Positions 1 to 5,677 of a stretch of 5,723 bases of DNA are shown here, piece after piece. The notes under the pieces are model-generated. The model made no database searches. It was not told the origin of the DNA and saw nothing but the letters and a program-made list of their open reading frames with translations. The position numbers and the translations under genes were made by a program. The stretch comes from Paucimonas sp. (GTDB lineage Bacteria; Pseudomonadota; Gammaproteobacteria; Burkholderiales; Burkholderiaceae_D): contig JAQSWC010000144.1 of NCBI GenBank assembly GCA_029266815.1, forward strand, positions 1 through 5,723, written 5' to 3'. Position 1 is the stretch's first letter. The number at the start of each line of letters is the position of its first letter.

Positions 1-122
1 GTGTCGATGCGATTGCGTACCCATCCCGACAGGCCAAGCGACACGGCCTTAGCCCGAAAGCCGGCGCGATAACCGACTCCCTGAACCAGGCCTGTGATGC
101 GCAAGTGCTTCGCAATCCTCAC
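1..122 (-). CDS. acyP: Acylphosphatase, N-terminal 40 residues (runs off the left edge)
   Basis: Acylphosphatases are small (about 90-100 residue) cytosolic enzymes that hydrolyse the carboxyl-phosphate bond of acyl phosphates. The visible 40 codons read MRIAKHLRITG, then LVQGVGYR, then a helix ending in LGLSGWVRN. This is the family signature: the phosphate-binding loop (residues 12-19), catalytic Arg19, and catalytic Asn37 at the canonical 18-residue spacing. The frame stays open to the window edge, so this is a truncation by the window and shows no sign of being a pseudogene. The GTG start at 122-120 overlaps the uvrA TGA (121-119) as GTGA. An AGGA-type Shine-Dalgarno lies within 131-136, about 8 nt upstream, inside the last uvrA codons. 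Overlap and spacing imply translational coupling and cotranscription with uvrA. The in-frame TTG at 104-102 is a poorer start because it would remove the first beta-strand. The physiological substrate in bacteria is unclear. The family assignment is close to certain; the start is likely. Confidence 0.9.
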   Translation of the reverse strand, partial: MRIAKHLRITGLVQGVGYRAGFRAKAVSLGLSGWVRNRID

Positions 123-2977
123 TTCGCAGTCTTCCTGGTTAGCAAAGGACCCAGATATTTGCCGGTGACGCTGGCCGGATCGGCTGCGACGTTTTCCGGC
201 GTGCCCGCAGCAATGATGCGGCCGCCGCCGGCACCGCCCTCGGGGCCAAGATCGATGATCCAGTCGGCCGTCTTGATGACATCCAGGTTGTGCTCGATGA
301 TCACGACCGTGTTGCCCTGGTCGCGCAGACGATGTATCACCTTCAGCAACAGATCGATATCGTGGAAGTGCAGACCGGTGGTCGGCTCATCCAGAATATA
401 GAGCGTGCGGCCGGTGTCTCTCTTGGAGAGTTCGAGCGACAACTTCACGCGCTGCGCCTCGCCGCCTGACAAGGTGGTCGCGCTCTGGCCGAGCCGGATA
501 TAGCCGAGACCGACATCAAGCAGCGTCTGCAGGCGGCGCGCAATGGATGGCACCGGCTTGAAGAATTCATGCGCTTCCTCGACCGTCATGTCCAGTACCT
601 GATGGATACTCTTGCCCTTGTAGTGGACCTCTAGCGTCTCGCGGTTGTAACGCTTGCCGTGGCAGACGTCGCACGGCACATAGACGTCCGGCAGGAAATG
701 CATTTCCACCTTCAGTACACCGTCGCCCTGGCAGGCTTCGCAGCGGCCGCCCTTGACGTTGAACGAGAATCGCCCGGCGCTGTAGCCGCGTTCCTTCGAC
801 GAAGGCACTTCGGCGAAGAGTTCACGTATCGGCGTAAAGAGGCCTGTGTAAGTGGCGGGATTTGAGCGCGGCGTGCGGCCGATGGGCGCCTGGTCCACGG
901 CAATCACCTTGTCGAAATGCTCGAGTCCGCTGATTGTTTCATGCGCGGCAGGTTCGGCCTGCGAGCCGTAAAGATGGCGTGCCGCGGCGTGATACAAGGT
1001 GTCGTTGACCAGCGTGGACTTGCCGGAACCCGATACGCCGGTCACGCAGGTCAGGAGGCCAACCGGCAGATCGAGCGTGACCCGTTTCAGGTTGTTGCCA
1101 CTGGCTCCGGTAATCGCAAGGCGTCGTTCGCTGGGCGCCGTGCGTTTCTTCGGCACCTGGATTTCCAGCGCGCCGGAGAGATACTTTGCCGTCAGCGATT
1201 TCTTCGATTTCAGGATCTCGTTCAACGGTCCTTCGGCAATCACCTCGCCGCCATGCACACCGGCTCCTGGCCCCATATCGACGATATAGTCGGCACTCTT
1301 GATTGCATCTTCATCGTGTTCAACCACCAGCACCGTGTTGCCGATGTCGCGCAGATGCTTGAGTGTGGCGATCAAGCGGTCGTTGTCGCGCTGATGAAGG
1401 CCGATCGACGGTTCGTCGAGTACATACATCACGCCGGTCAGGCCTGAACCGATCTGCGAGGCGAGGCGGATGCGCTGGGCTTCTCCGCCCGAAAGCGTAT
1501 CGGCGCTGCGCTCCAGCGAAAGATAATCGAGCCCGACATTGTTGAGGAACTTCAACCGCGAGACGATTTCCTTGATGATACGGTCGGCGATTTCCTTTTT
1601 CGCGCCGGACAGCTTCAGGTGTTCAAAGAAATGCAGTGTCTCGCGCAGGGGCGTCGCCGCAATCTCGTAGATCGCGCGCTGCTGTTTGCCGCTGCCCACT
1701 GTCACGTGGCGGGCTTCCACCCGCAGGCGCGCGCCGGCGCACGTCGGGCAAGCCTTGGAATTGATGAACTTGGCGAGTTCTTCGCGCACTGCCATGGAAT
1801 CGGTTTCCCGATAACGGCGTTCCAAATTATTGATCACGCCTTCGAAAGTATGATGGCGCACGACGGTGCGGCCGCGTTCGTTGATATAGGCAAACGCAAT
1901 CGCCTGTTTGCCTGAGCCGTACAGCACGGCGTTCTGCGCCGTTTCCGGCAGCTTTTCGAACGGCGTGTCGATTTCGAAGCTGTAGTGCTCAGCCAGGCTG
2001 GTCAGCATCTGGAAATAGAACTGGTTGCGGCGGTCCCAGCCCTTCACCGCTCCGGAAGCGAGCGACAGATTGGGAAAAGCGACGATGCGCTTCGGGTCGA
2101 AGAATTCGATGTGGCCCAGCCCATCGCATTCCGGGCATGCGCCCATCGGATTGTTGAACGAGAACAGGCGCGGTTCCAGTTCCTGCAGCGAATAGCCGCA
2201 GGTCGCGCAGGCAAACTTGTTCGAATACAGATGCTCGGTGCCGCTGTCCATTTCCAGCGCGATCGCGCGGCCTTCTGCCAGGCGCAAGGCGGTCTCGAAG
2301 CTTTCCGCAAGGCGTTGCTTGATGTCCGCCTTTACCTTTACACGGTCGATGACGACGTCGATGGTGTGCTTCTCGGTTTTCTTTAGCTTGGGCAGGTCGT
2401 CAACCTCATAGGTTTTTGCCGTCCCCGTGCCGCTCTGGATGCGGAAGCGCACGAAACCCTGTGCCTGCATTTGCTCAAACAATTCGACATGTTCGCCCTT
2501 GCGGTTCGCCACGACCGGCGCAAGGATCATCAGCTTGGTGTCTTCCGGCAGCGCGAGCGCTGCATCCACCATTTGCGAGACTGACTGCGCTGCCAACGGA
2601 TTCTCCGGATGGTTCGGGCAATAAGGCGTGCCGACGCGCGCATACAAGAGGCGCAGATAATCGTGGATTTCGGTGACAGTGCCGACGGTGGAGCGCGGAT
2701 TGTGCGATGTCGCCTTCTGCTCTATAGAGATAGCCGGCGACAAGCCTTCGATCATGTCGACATCCGGTTTCTCCATCAACTGCAAAAACTGGCGCGCATA
2801 CGCCGACAGCGACTCGACATAGCGACGCTGGCCTTCTGCATACAGCGTATCGAACGCCAGCGATGATTTTCCCGAGCCGGAAAGCCCGGTGATGACAATC
2901 AGCTTGTCGCGCGGAAGGTCGAGATTGATGTTCTTGAGGTTATGCGTGCGTGCGCCTCGAATGCGGATTTCTTCCAT
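119..2977 (-). CDS. uvrA: UvrABC system protein A (excision nuclease ATPase subunit)
   Basis: UvrA is the dimeric ABC-type ATPase that scans DNA for bulky lesions and loads UvrB in nucleotide excision repair. The 952-residue product matches the usual length (about 940). Visible in order are Walker A GLSGSGKSS (31-39); CPNH (120-123); the UvrB-binding and insertion region (about 125-250); a zinc module C257/C260/C281/C284; CPTC (410-413), which may pair with C120/H123; signature LSGGE (495-499); and Walker B LDEPS (520-524). The second half has Walker A GVSGSGKST (647-655), a zinc module C746/C749/C769/C772, LSGGE (836-840) and LDEPTTG (862-868). Nothing is broken. The frame stays open upstream to 3115, but I chose ATG 2977. 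It gives the family N-terminus MEEIRIRGARTHNLKN, and the upstream stretch is non-conserved and contains the LexA box. No clear Shine-Dalgarno precedes ATG 2977 (TATCCGCAC just upstream). Transcription is leftward, divergent from ssb and coupled to acyP. Confidence 0.98.
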   Translation of the reverse strand: MEEIRIRGARTHNLKNINLDLPRDKLIVITGLSGSGKSSLAFDTLYAEGQRRYVESLSAYARQFLQLMEKPDVDMIEGLSPAISIEQKATSHNPRSTVGTVTEIHDYLRLLYARVGTPYCPNHPENPLAAQSVSQMVDAALALPEDTKLMILAPVVANRKGEHVELFEQMQAQGFVRFRIQSGTGTAKTYEVDDLPKLKKTEKHTIDVVIDRVKVKADIKQRLAESFETALRLAEGRAIALEMDSGTEHLYSNKFACATCGYSLQELEPRLFSFNNPMGACPECDGLGHIEFFDPKRIVAFPNLSLASGAVKGWDRRNQFYFQMLTSLAEHYSFEIDTPFEKLPETAQNAVLYGSGKQAIAFAYINERGRTVVRHHTFEGVINNLERRYRETDSMAVREELAKFINSKACPTCAGARLRVEARHVTVGSGKQQRAIYEIAATPLRETLHFFEHLKLSGAKKEIADRIIKEIVSRLKFLNNVGLDYLSLERSADTLSGGEAQRIRLASQIGSGLTGVMYVLDEPSIGLHQRDNDRLIATLKHLRDIGNTVLVVEHDEDAIKSADYIVDMGPGAGVHGGEVIAEGPLNEILKSKKSLTAKYLSGALEIQVPKKRTAPSERRLAITGASGNNLKRVTLDLPVGLLTCVTGVSGSGKSTLVNDTLYHAAARHLYGSQAEPAAHETISGLEHFDKVIAVDQAPIGRTPRSNPATYTGLFTPIRELFAEVPSSKERGYSAGRFSFNVKGGRCEACQGDGVLKVEMHFLPDVYVPCDVCHGKRYNRETLEVHYKGKSIHQVLDMTVEEAHEFFKPVPSIARRLQTLLDVGLGYIRLGQSATTLSGGEAQRVKLSLELSKRDTGRTLYILDEPTTGLHFHDIDLLLKVIHRLRDQGNTVVIIEHNLDVIKTADWIIDLGPEGGAGGGRIIAAGTPENVAADPASVTGKYLGPLLTRKTAK

Positions 2978-2985
2978 GTGCGGAT

Positions 2986-3005
2986 AACTGTATAAATAGC
3001 CAGTA
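2986..3005 (-). promoter_or_regulatory. LexA operator (SOS box) of uvrA
   Basis: On the minus strand this reads TACTGGCTATTTATACAGTT. It has the CTG-N10-CAG core (2988-3003) of the Escherichia-type LexA box, with consensus TACTG-(TA)5-CAGTA. Nine of the ten outer bases and seven of the ten inner bases match. It ends 9-10 bp from the uvrA ATG and overlaps the likely -10 element, where bound LexA would block transcription. This placement agrees with the known SOS control of uvrA in Escherichia coli. No second good box is seen near ssb. Confidence 0.88.
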
Positions 3006-3010
3006 TAATA
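3002..3010 (-). promoter_or_regulatory. Probable -10 region of the uvrA promoter
   Basis: The minus strand carries overlapping hexamers TATTAT (3010-3005) and TATACT (3007-3002), the latter five of six matches to TATAAT and overlapping the LexA box edge. Initiation about 7 nt downstream would give a leader of only about 15-20 nt, which fits the lack of a clear Shine-Dalgarno. No convincing -35 hexamer lies at 16-18 bp, so the exact promoter is uncertain. Confidence 0.45.
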
Positions 3011-3114
3011 AACGAACGGCGAACTGGGTACTATAGCCGCTTTCGCATTTCGCTGCGGCGCTTGCATGCGGATCGGACCTTTGGAATCCAGAATGGCAGG
3101 CGACTTGCCTGACA

Positions 3115-3120
3115 TATAAT
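3115..3120 (+). promoter_or_regulatory. -10 element of the ssb promoter
   Basis: A perfect TATAAT lies 65 bp upstream of the ssb start and predicts initiation near 3127 with a leader of about 60 nt. The bases at -35 spacing (about 3091-3098) match TTGACA poorly. Activity may therefore depend on other contacts, or the nearby TGGCA-N6-TTGC motif (3094-3108) may be the true core promoter. It lies about 110 bp from the LexA box, too far for simple occlusion by LexA. Confidence 0.55.
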
Positions 3121-3175
3121 GCCGCTACCTCGCGCGGAAACATCTGGCTTATCACCGCGTGTATCACGTCTATTC

Positions 3176-3180
3176 AGGAG
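3176..3180 (+). promoter_or_regulatory. Ribosome binding site of ssb
   Basis: AGGAG lies 5 nt upstream of ATG 3186. It fixes the ssb start and argues against reading the open frame from 3159. Confidence 0.85.
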
Positions 3181-3185
3181 AAAAC

Positions 3186-3659
3186 ATGGCATCGGTCAAT
3201 AAAGTAATTATCGTAGGCAACCTCGGGCGCGACCCGGAAACCCGTTATATGCCAAGTGGCGATGCCGTAACAACTATTGCCGTGGCAACCACCGACACGT
3301 GGAAGGACAAGGCCACCGGCGAAAAGAAAGAGCAAACCGAGTGGCACCGGATCACCTTTTTCGGGCGTCTTGCGGAAGTGGCGGGGCAATATCTGAAAAA
3401 GGGTTCGCAAGTCTATGTGGAAGGCAGCCTGCGTACCCGCAAGTACACAGACAAGGACGGTGTTGAAAAGTATTCCACCGAAATTCGGGCCGATGCCATG
3501 CAAATGCTGGGTAGCCGCCAAGGCGGCGGGGGGAGTAGTCAAATGGACGACGAAAGCGGATTTTCCTCGCGCGGTAGTAATGATGGCGGAGGTCAATCCC
3601 GCGCCGCACAAAAACCGGCCCCTGCATTGAACGACATGGATGACGACATCCCGTTCTGA
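3186..3659 (+). CDS. ssb: Single-stranded DNA-binding protein
   Basis: SSB coats single-stranded DNA during replication, recombination and repair, and recruits partner proteins through its C-terminal tip. The 157-residue product starts MASVNKVIIVGNLGRDPE, the standard start of the OB-fold, which spans about residues 1-109. Conserved aromatic residues W39, W53 and F59 correspond to the DNA-stacking residues W40, W54 and F60 of the Escherichia coli protein. A Gly/Ser/Gln-rich disordered linker (about 110-148) follows, then the acidic tip DMDDDIPF, which binds partner proteins. The protein is shorter than the 178-residue Escherichia coli one, mainly through a shorter linker. The start is set by the AGGAG at 3176-3180 and by homology; the frame open from 3159 adds only nine unconserved residues. 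It is transcribed divergently from uvrA, as in Escherichia coli, and closed by the terminator at 3681-3708. It appears monocistronic. Confidence 0.98.
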   Translation: MASVNKVIIVGNLGRDPETRYMPSGDAVTTIAVATTDTWKDKATGEKKEQTEWHRITFFGRLAEVAGQYLKKGSQVYVEGSLRTRKYTDKDGVEKYSTEIRADAMQMLGSRQGGGGSSQMDDESGFSSRGSNDGGGQSRAAQKPAPALNDMDDDIPF

Positions 3660-3680
3660 CCACCTGATGCAACAGATACG

Positions 3681-3708
3681 AAAAAACCCCGCTGATGCGG
3701 GGTTTTTT
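3681..3708 (+). terminator. Intrinsic terminator of ssb, possibly bidirectional
   Basis: A6-CCCCGC, loop TGAT, GCGGGG-T6 form a perfect 12-bp inverted repeat whose GC core is followed by a T-tract. It begins 21 bp after the ssb stop. The matching A-tract on the left would give a U-tract in a minus-strand transcript, so the element could work in both directions. Confidence 0.93.
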
Positions 3709-3719
3709 ATTTGTTTTAT

Positions 3720-3740
3720 GCAACGAAAGTTGCTATTTTT
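3720..3740 (+). terminator. Possible weak second terminator hairpin
   Basis: GCAAC, loop GAAA, GTTGC followed by TATTTTT. The 5-bp stem is capped by a GNRA-type tetraloop and has a T-rich tail, 12 bp after the main terminator. It could act as a backup. The short stem makes it doubtful by itself. Confidence 0.35.
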
Positions 3741-3803
3741 CATCAGGGAGCAAGTTACTGGAATTGATTTAGCGCAAGTCTTTGCATGTTTCCGAAAATC
3801 AAA

Positions 3804-3833
3804 TTGTTAAGCTGATTAGCATCCATGTTTAAT
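3804..3833 (+). promoter_or_regulatory. Candidate promoter of the PAS-GGDEF-EAL gene
   Basis: TTGTTA (3804-3809) and TTTAAT (3828-3833) match -35 and -10 hexamers at four and five of six positions, with an 18-bp spacer, in a locally AT-rich stretch after the ssb terminator. Initiation near 3840 would give about 95 nt of leader to ATG 3935. The rest of 3741-3934 shows no gene or RNA that I recognise. Confidence 0.35.
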
Positions 3834-3934
3834 GGTTTGCCGGAAGATTCAATCGTAGAGCAGTCGTGACAGGACAGTTCTGCGCACATAACGACATTAA
3901 CTGCATCTCCCCATACCGCGAAAGACAAGAACCG

Positions 3935-5656
3935 ATGTTTCTTGCATCCGACAAGGCGTCTTCTGCTGCCTGCCATGACGGCTTTGCCCTTCATTTGATG
4001 GAAGCGGCAGGCGATGCCGTTTTCAGGCTGGACTCGAAGGGGAAAATCATTCGGGCCAGCCGGCGTTCGGGCGAGTTGCTGCATTTTTCCATCCTGCTCG
4101 ACGGGCGCGACTTCACCGATCTTGTTCCCTTGGGCGACCGCGCGGCAGTTCTCGATGCCTTGTCCGTCGCTGCTGGGAGCGAAAAGCCGGTGCGCATGGT
4201 GTCGCGGGTGCACTCGGCGCAATCGGCCTTCCGCTGGTTCGAATGGCAATTCAGTGCATGGCAGGCTGATGATGCAACCGAAATCCTGGCGGTCGGGCGC
4301 GACGTCTCGATCCAGCACGACACTGAGGAACGGCTGCGCCACATGGCGACCCATGATGCATTGACCGGATTGCCTAACCGTGCGCTGCTGTCGGACCGCA
4401 TCAAGATGGCAATTGCCCAGTCTCGTCGCGCACACGGCGGTTTCGCCATTGTTGCTTTGGATCTCGACGGCTTCAAGAAGGTCAACGACGCGCTTGGGCA
4501 TGGGGTAGGCGACGACCTGCTGCGCATTGCGGCAAAGCGCCTGCGGGAGGCGTTGCGCGACATCGACACGCTGGCTCGCGTGGGTGGTGACGAATTCGTG
4601 GCGGTGCTGCCCGGCGTGATCGATGAGCCAGAAATCCTGCTGATCGCGCGCCGCCTGATCTCCGCCATCCAGCTTCCCTTCGAGATGGAGGGTCATGCCT
4701 TGTATGTCAGCACGTCCATCGGCGCTGCGGTGTACCCCGAACATGGTGACGACGAGGTCAAGCTGCTGGCCCATGCCGACAGTGCCATGTACCGGGCCAA
4801 GGAGTTGGGCAAGGCGCGCTGCGTCATCTACAGCAAGCAAAAATTTGACCGGGTCGAACATGACGTTTCGATGGAAGCGGCAATGTTCGAAGCGATACGC
4901 AACGGCGAATTCCTGTTGCATTACCAGCCCATTGTCGATGCGCGAACGCGCACGATTGTCGGCTTCGAGGCATTGATGCGCTGGACGCAACCGGAACTTG
5001 GCCTGGTGTCGCCGGCGCAATTCATTCCCATGGCCGAGGAAAACGGTCTTATCAATCTGCTCGGCGGCTGGGCACTCAAGGCCGCATGCATGCAGATGAA
5101 AAAATTCCAGGAAGCGGCAGGACGAAAGCTTTATGTTTCAGTGAACGTCAGTCCGCGCCAATTCAGGAACGACCAATTCCTGAAAGCGATGGACGAGGCA
5201 CTGGTGCTGTCCGGCCTGGGCGGCGAGCAATTGCTGCTTGAAATCACCGAAGGCATATTGATGTCCGATCCGGAACATGCAGAGCGACTGTTGACGGAGA
5301 TTGCCTCGCGCAAGGTGCGCATTGCCATCGACGATTTCGGCACGGGCTACTCGTCGCTGGCCTACCTGAAGCGCTTCCCTATCCATGCACTGAAGATAGA
5401 CCGTGCCTTCATTAAGGATCTACCGCTGTCGGTGAAGGACGCCGCCATTTGCAACGTGGTGATGAGTCTTGCCAATCATCTGAAGCTTTCTACGATTGCC
5501 GAAGGCGTGGAAAACGAGAACCAGATGCAATTCCTGGTGGAGCAGGGCTGTGCGCTGATTCAGGGTTTCCACACCGGTGGCCCCGTCTTGCCGGAGCTCG
5601 CCACTGAGCTATTGAAGTCGAAAACGCCGGTGGTAGCTTCACCGGCGTTGGTCTAG
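3935..5656 (+). CDS. PAS-GGDEF-EAL cyclic di-GMP turnover protein
   Basis: This soluble 573-residue signalling protein is predicted to make and/or break cyclic di-GMP. No transmembrane segment or signal peptide is seen. A PAS-like sensor (about 16-128) ends in AVGRDVS and leads through HDTEERLRHMATHDALTGLPNR, the usual linker, into the GGDEF domain (about 138-300). There D176, N184 and D193 align with metal and GTP ligands of PleD, GGDEF is at 217-221, and an RxxD inhibitory site (R208-D211) lies exactly five residues before it. The EAL domain (about 313-560) has E345 (EALMRW), N404, E436, D466-D467 (DDFGTGYSSL), K487, E523 and Q543, the full catalytic set. The stretch after Q543, GFHTGGPV, differs from the usual GYLFSKP. 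Both activities look possible; which dominates cannot be read from sequence. ATG 3935 was chosen as the most natural start, though its Shine-Dalgarno is weak. GTG 3866 would add 23 unremarkable residues. The PAS ligand is unknown. Confidence 0.95.
   Translation: MFLASDKASSAACHDGFALHLMEAAGDAVFRLDSKGKIIRASRRSGELLHFSILLDGRDFTDLVPLGDRAAVLDALSVAAGSEKPVRMVSRVHSAQSAFRWFEWQFSAWQADDATEILAVGRDVSIQHDTEERLRHMATHDALTGLPNRALLSDRIKMAIAQSRRAHGGFAIVALDLDGFKKVNDALGHGVGDDLLRIAAKRLREALRDIDTLARVGGDEFVAVLPGVIDEPEILLIARRLISAIQLPFEMEGHALYVSTSIGAAVYPEHGDDEVKLLAHADSAMYRAKELGKARCVIYSKQKFDRVEHDVSMEAAMFEAIRNGEFLLHYQPIVDARTRTIVGFEALMRWTQPELGLVSPAQFIPMAEENGLINLLGGWALKAACMQMKKFQEAAGRKLYVSVNVSPRQFRNDQFLKAMDEALVLSGLGGEQLLLEITEGILMSDPEHAERLLTEIASRKVRIAIDDFGTGYSSLAYLKRFPIHALKIDRAFIKDLPLSVKDAAICNVVMSLANHLKLSTIAEGVENENQMQFLVEQGCALIQGFHTGGPVLPELATELLKSKTPVVASPALV
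5623..5649 (+). repeat. 10-bp perfect inverted repeat at the end of the GGDEF-EAL gene
   Basis: AACGCCGGTG and CACCGGCGTT flank a 7-nt loop (GTAGCTT) within the last codons, ending 7 nt before the stop codon ends. The stem is GC-rich, but no T-tract follows, so it is not a standard intrinsic terminator. It could protect the 3' end of the message, pause transcription, or affect expression of the next gene. Confidence 0.7.
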
Positions 5657-5659
5657 GAG
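5655..5659 (+). promoter_or_regulatory. Ribosome binding site of the downstream gene, overlapping the stop codon
   Basis: AGGAG shares two bases with the TAG stop at 5654-5656 and lies 6 nt upstream of ATG 5666. This placement suggests that ribosomes finishing the GGDEF-EAL gene help start the next one. Confidence 0.65.
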
Positions 5660-5677
5660 CATGCAATGGACATGCTC
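5657..5677 (+). repeat. 7-bp inverted repeat enclosing the downstream start codon
   Basis: GAGCATG and CATGCTC are perfect inverted copies around the loop CAATGGA. The loop contains ATG 5666, and the left arm contains the last three bases of the AGGAG. If formed in the RNA, this hairpin would partly hide the ribosome binding site. Confidence 0.6.

Noticed and set aside
917..1447. Plus-strand frame of 176 codons, and similar frames across 105-2866, antisense to uvrA
   Set aside because: They lie wholly within uvrA, show no known motifs, and have the Arg- and Ala-rich composition of shadow frames.
2978..3115. 46-codon N-terminal extension of uvrA starting at 3115
   Set aside because: UvrA proteins begin at the conserved IRGARTHNLKN segment; the extension is not conserved in style and covers the promoter and LexA box.
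3109..3124. Possible second LexA box at the ssb promoter (CTG-N10-CCG)
   Set aside because: The right half-site lacks the essential CAG and the flanking bases do not match; the similarity comes mainly from the AT-rich -10 region.
3159..3185. Upstream ssb start giving nine extra residues
   Set aside because: The frame from 3159 includes the ssb Shine-Dalgarno, and the MASVNKV start at 3186 is the family norm.
3174..3743. Minus-strand frame of 189 codons across ssb
   Set aside because: It reads through the ssb terminator and the complement of a clearly conserved gene, with no domain or ribosome binding site.
3718..3812. Short plus-strand frame starting at ATG 3718 after the ssb terminator
   Set aside because: It has no Shine-Dalgarno, starts between two terminator hairpins, and its product of about 30 residues has no recognisable feature.
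3755..5020. Long minus-strand open frame of 421 codons opposite the GGDEF-EAL gene
   Set aside because: It has no recognisable domain, its composition is that of an antisense frame in GC-rich coding DNA, and the plus strand encodes a complete conserved protein. Only its last 23 codons, outside that gene, are kept as a low-interest finding.
5162..5184. 8-bp inverted repeat TTCAGGAA / TTCCTGAA inside the EAL coding region
   Set aside because: It lies in conserved coding sequence (NVSPRQF region) with no regulatory context, so chance is the simplest explanation.
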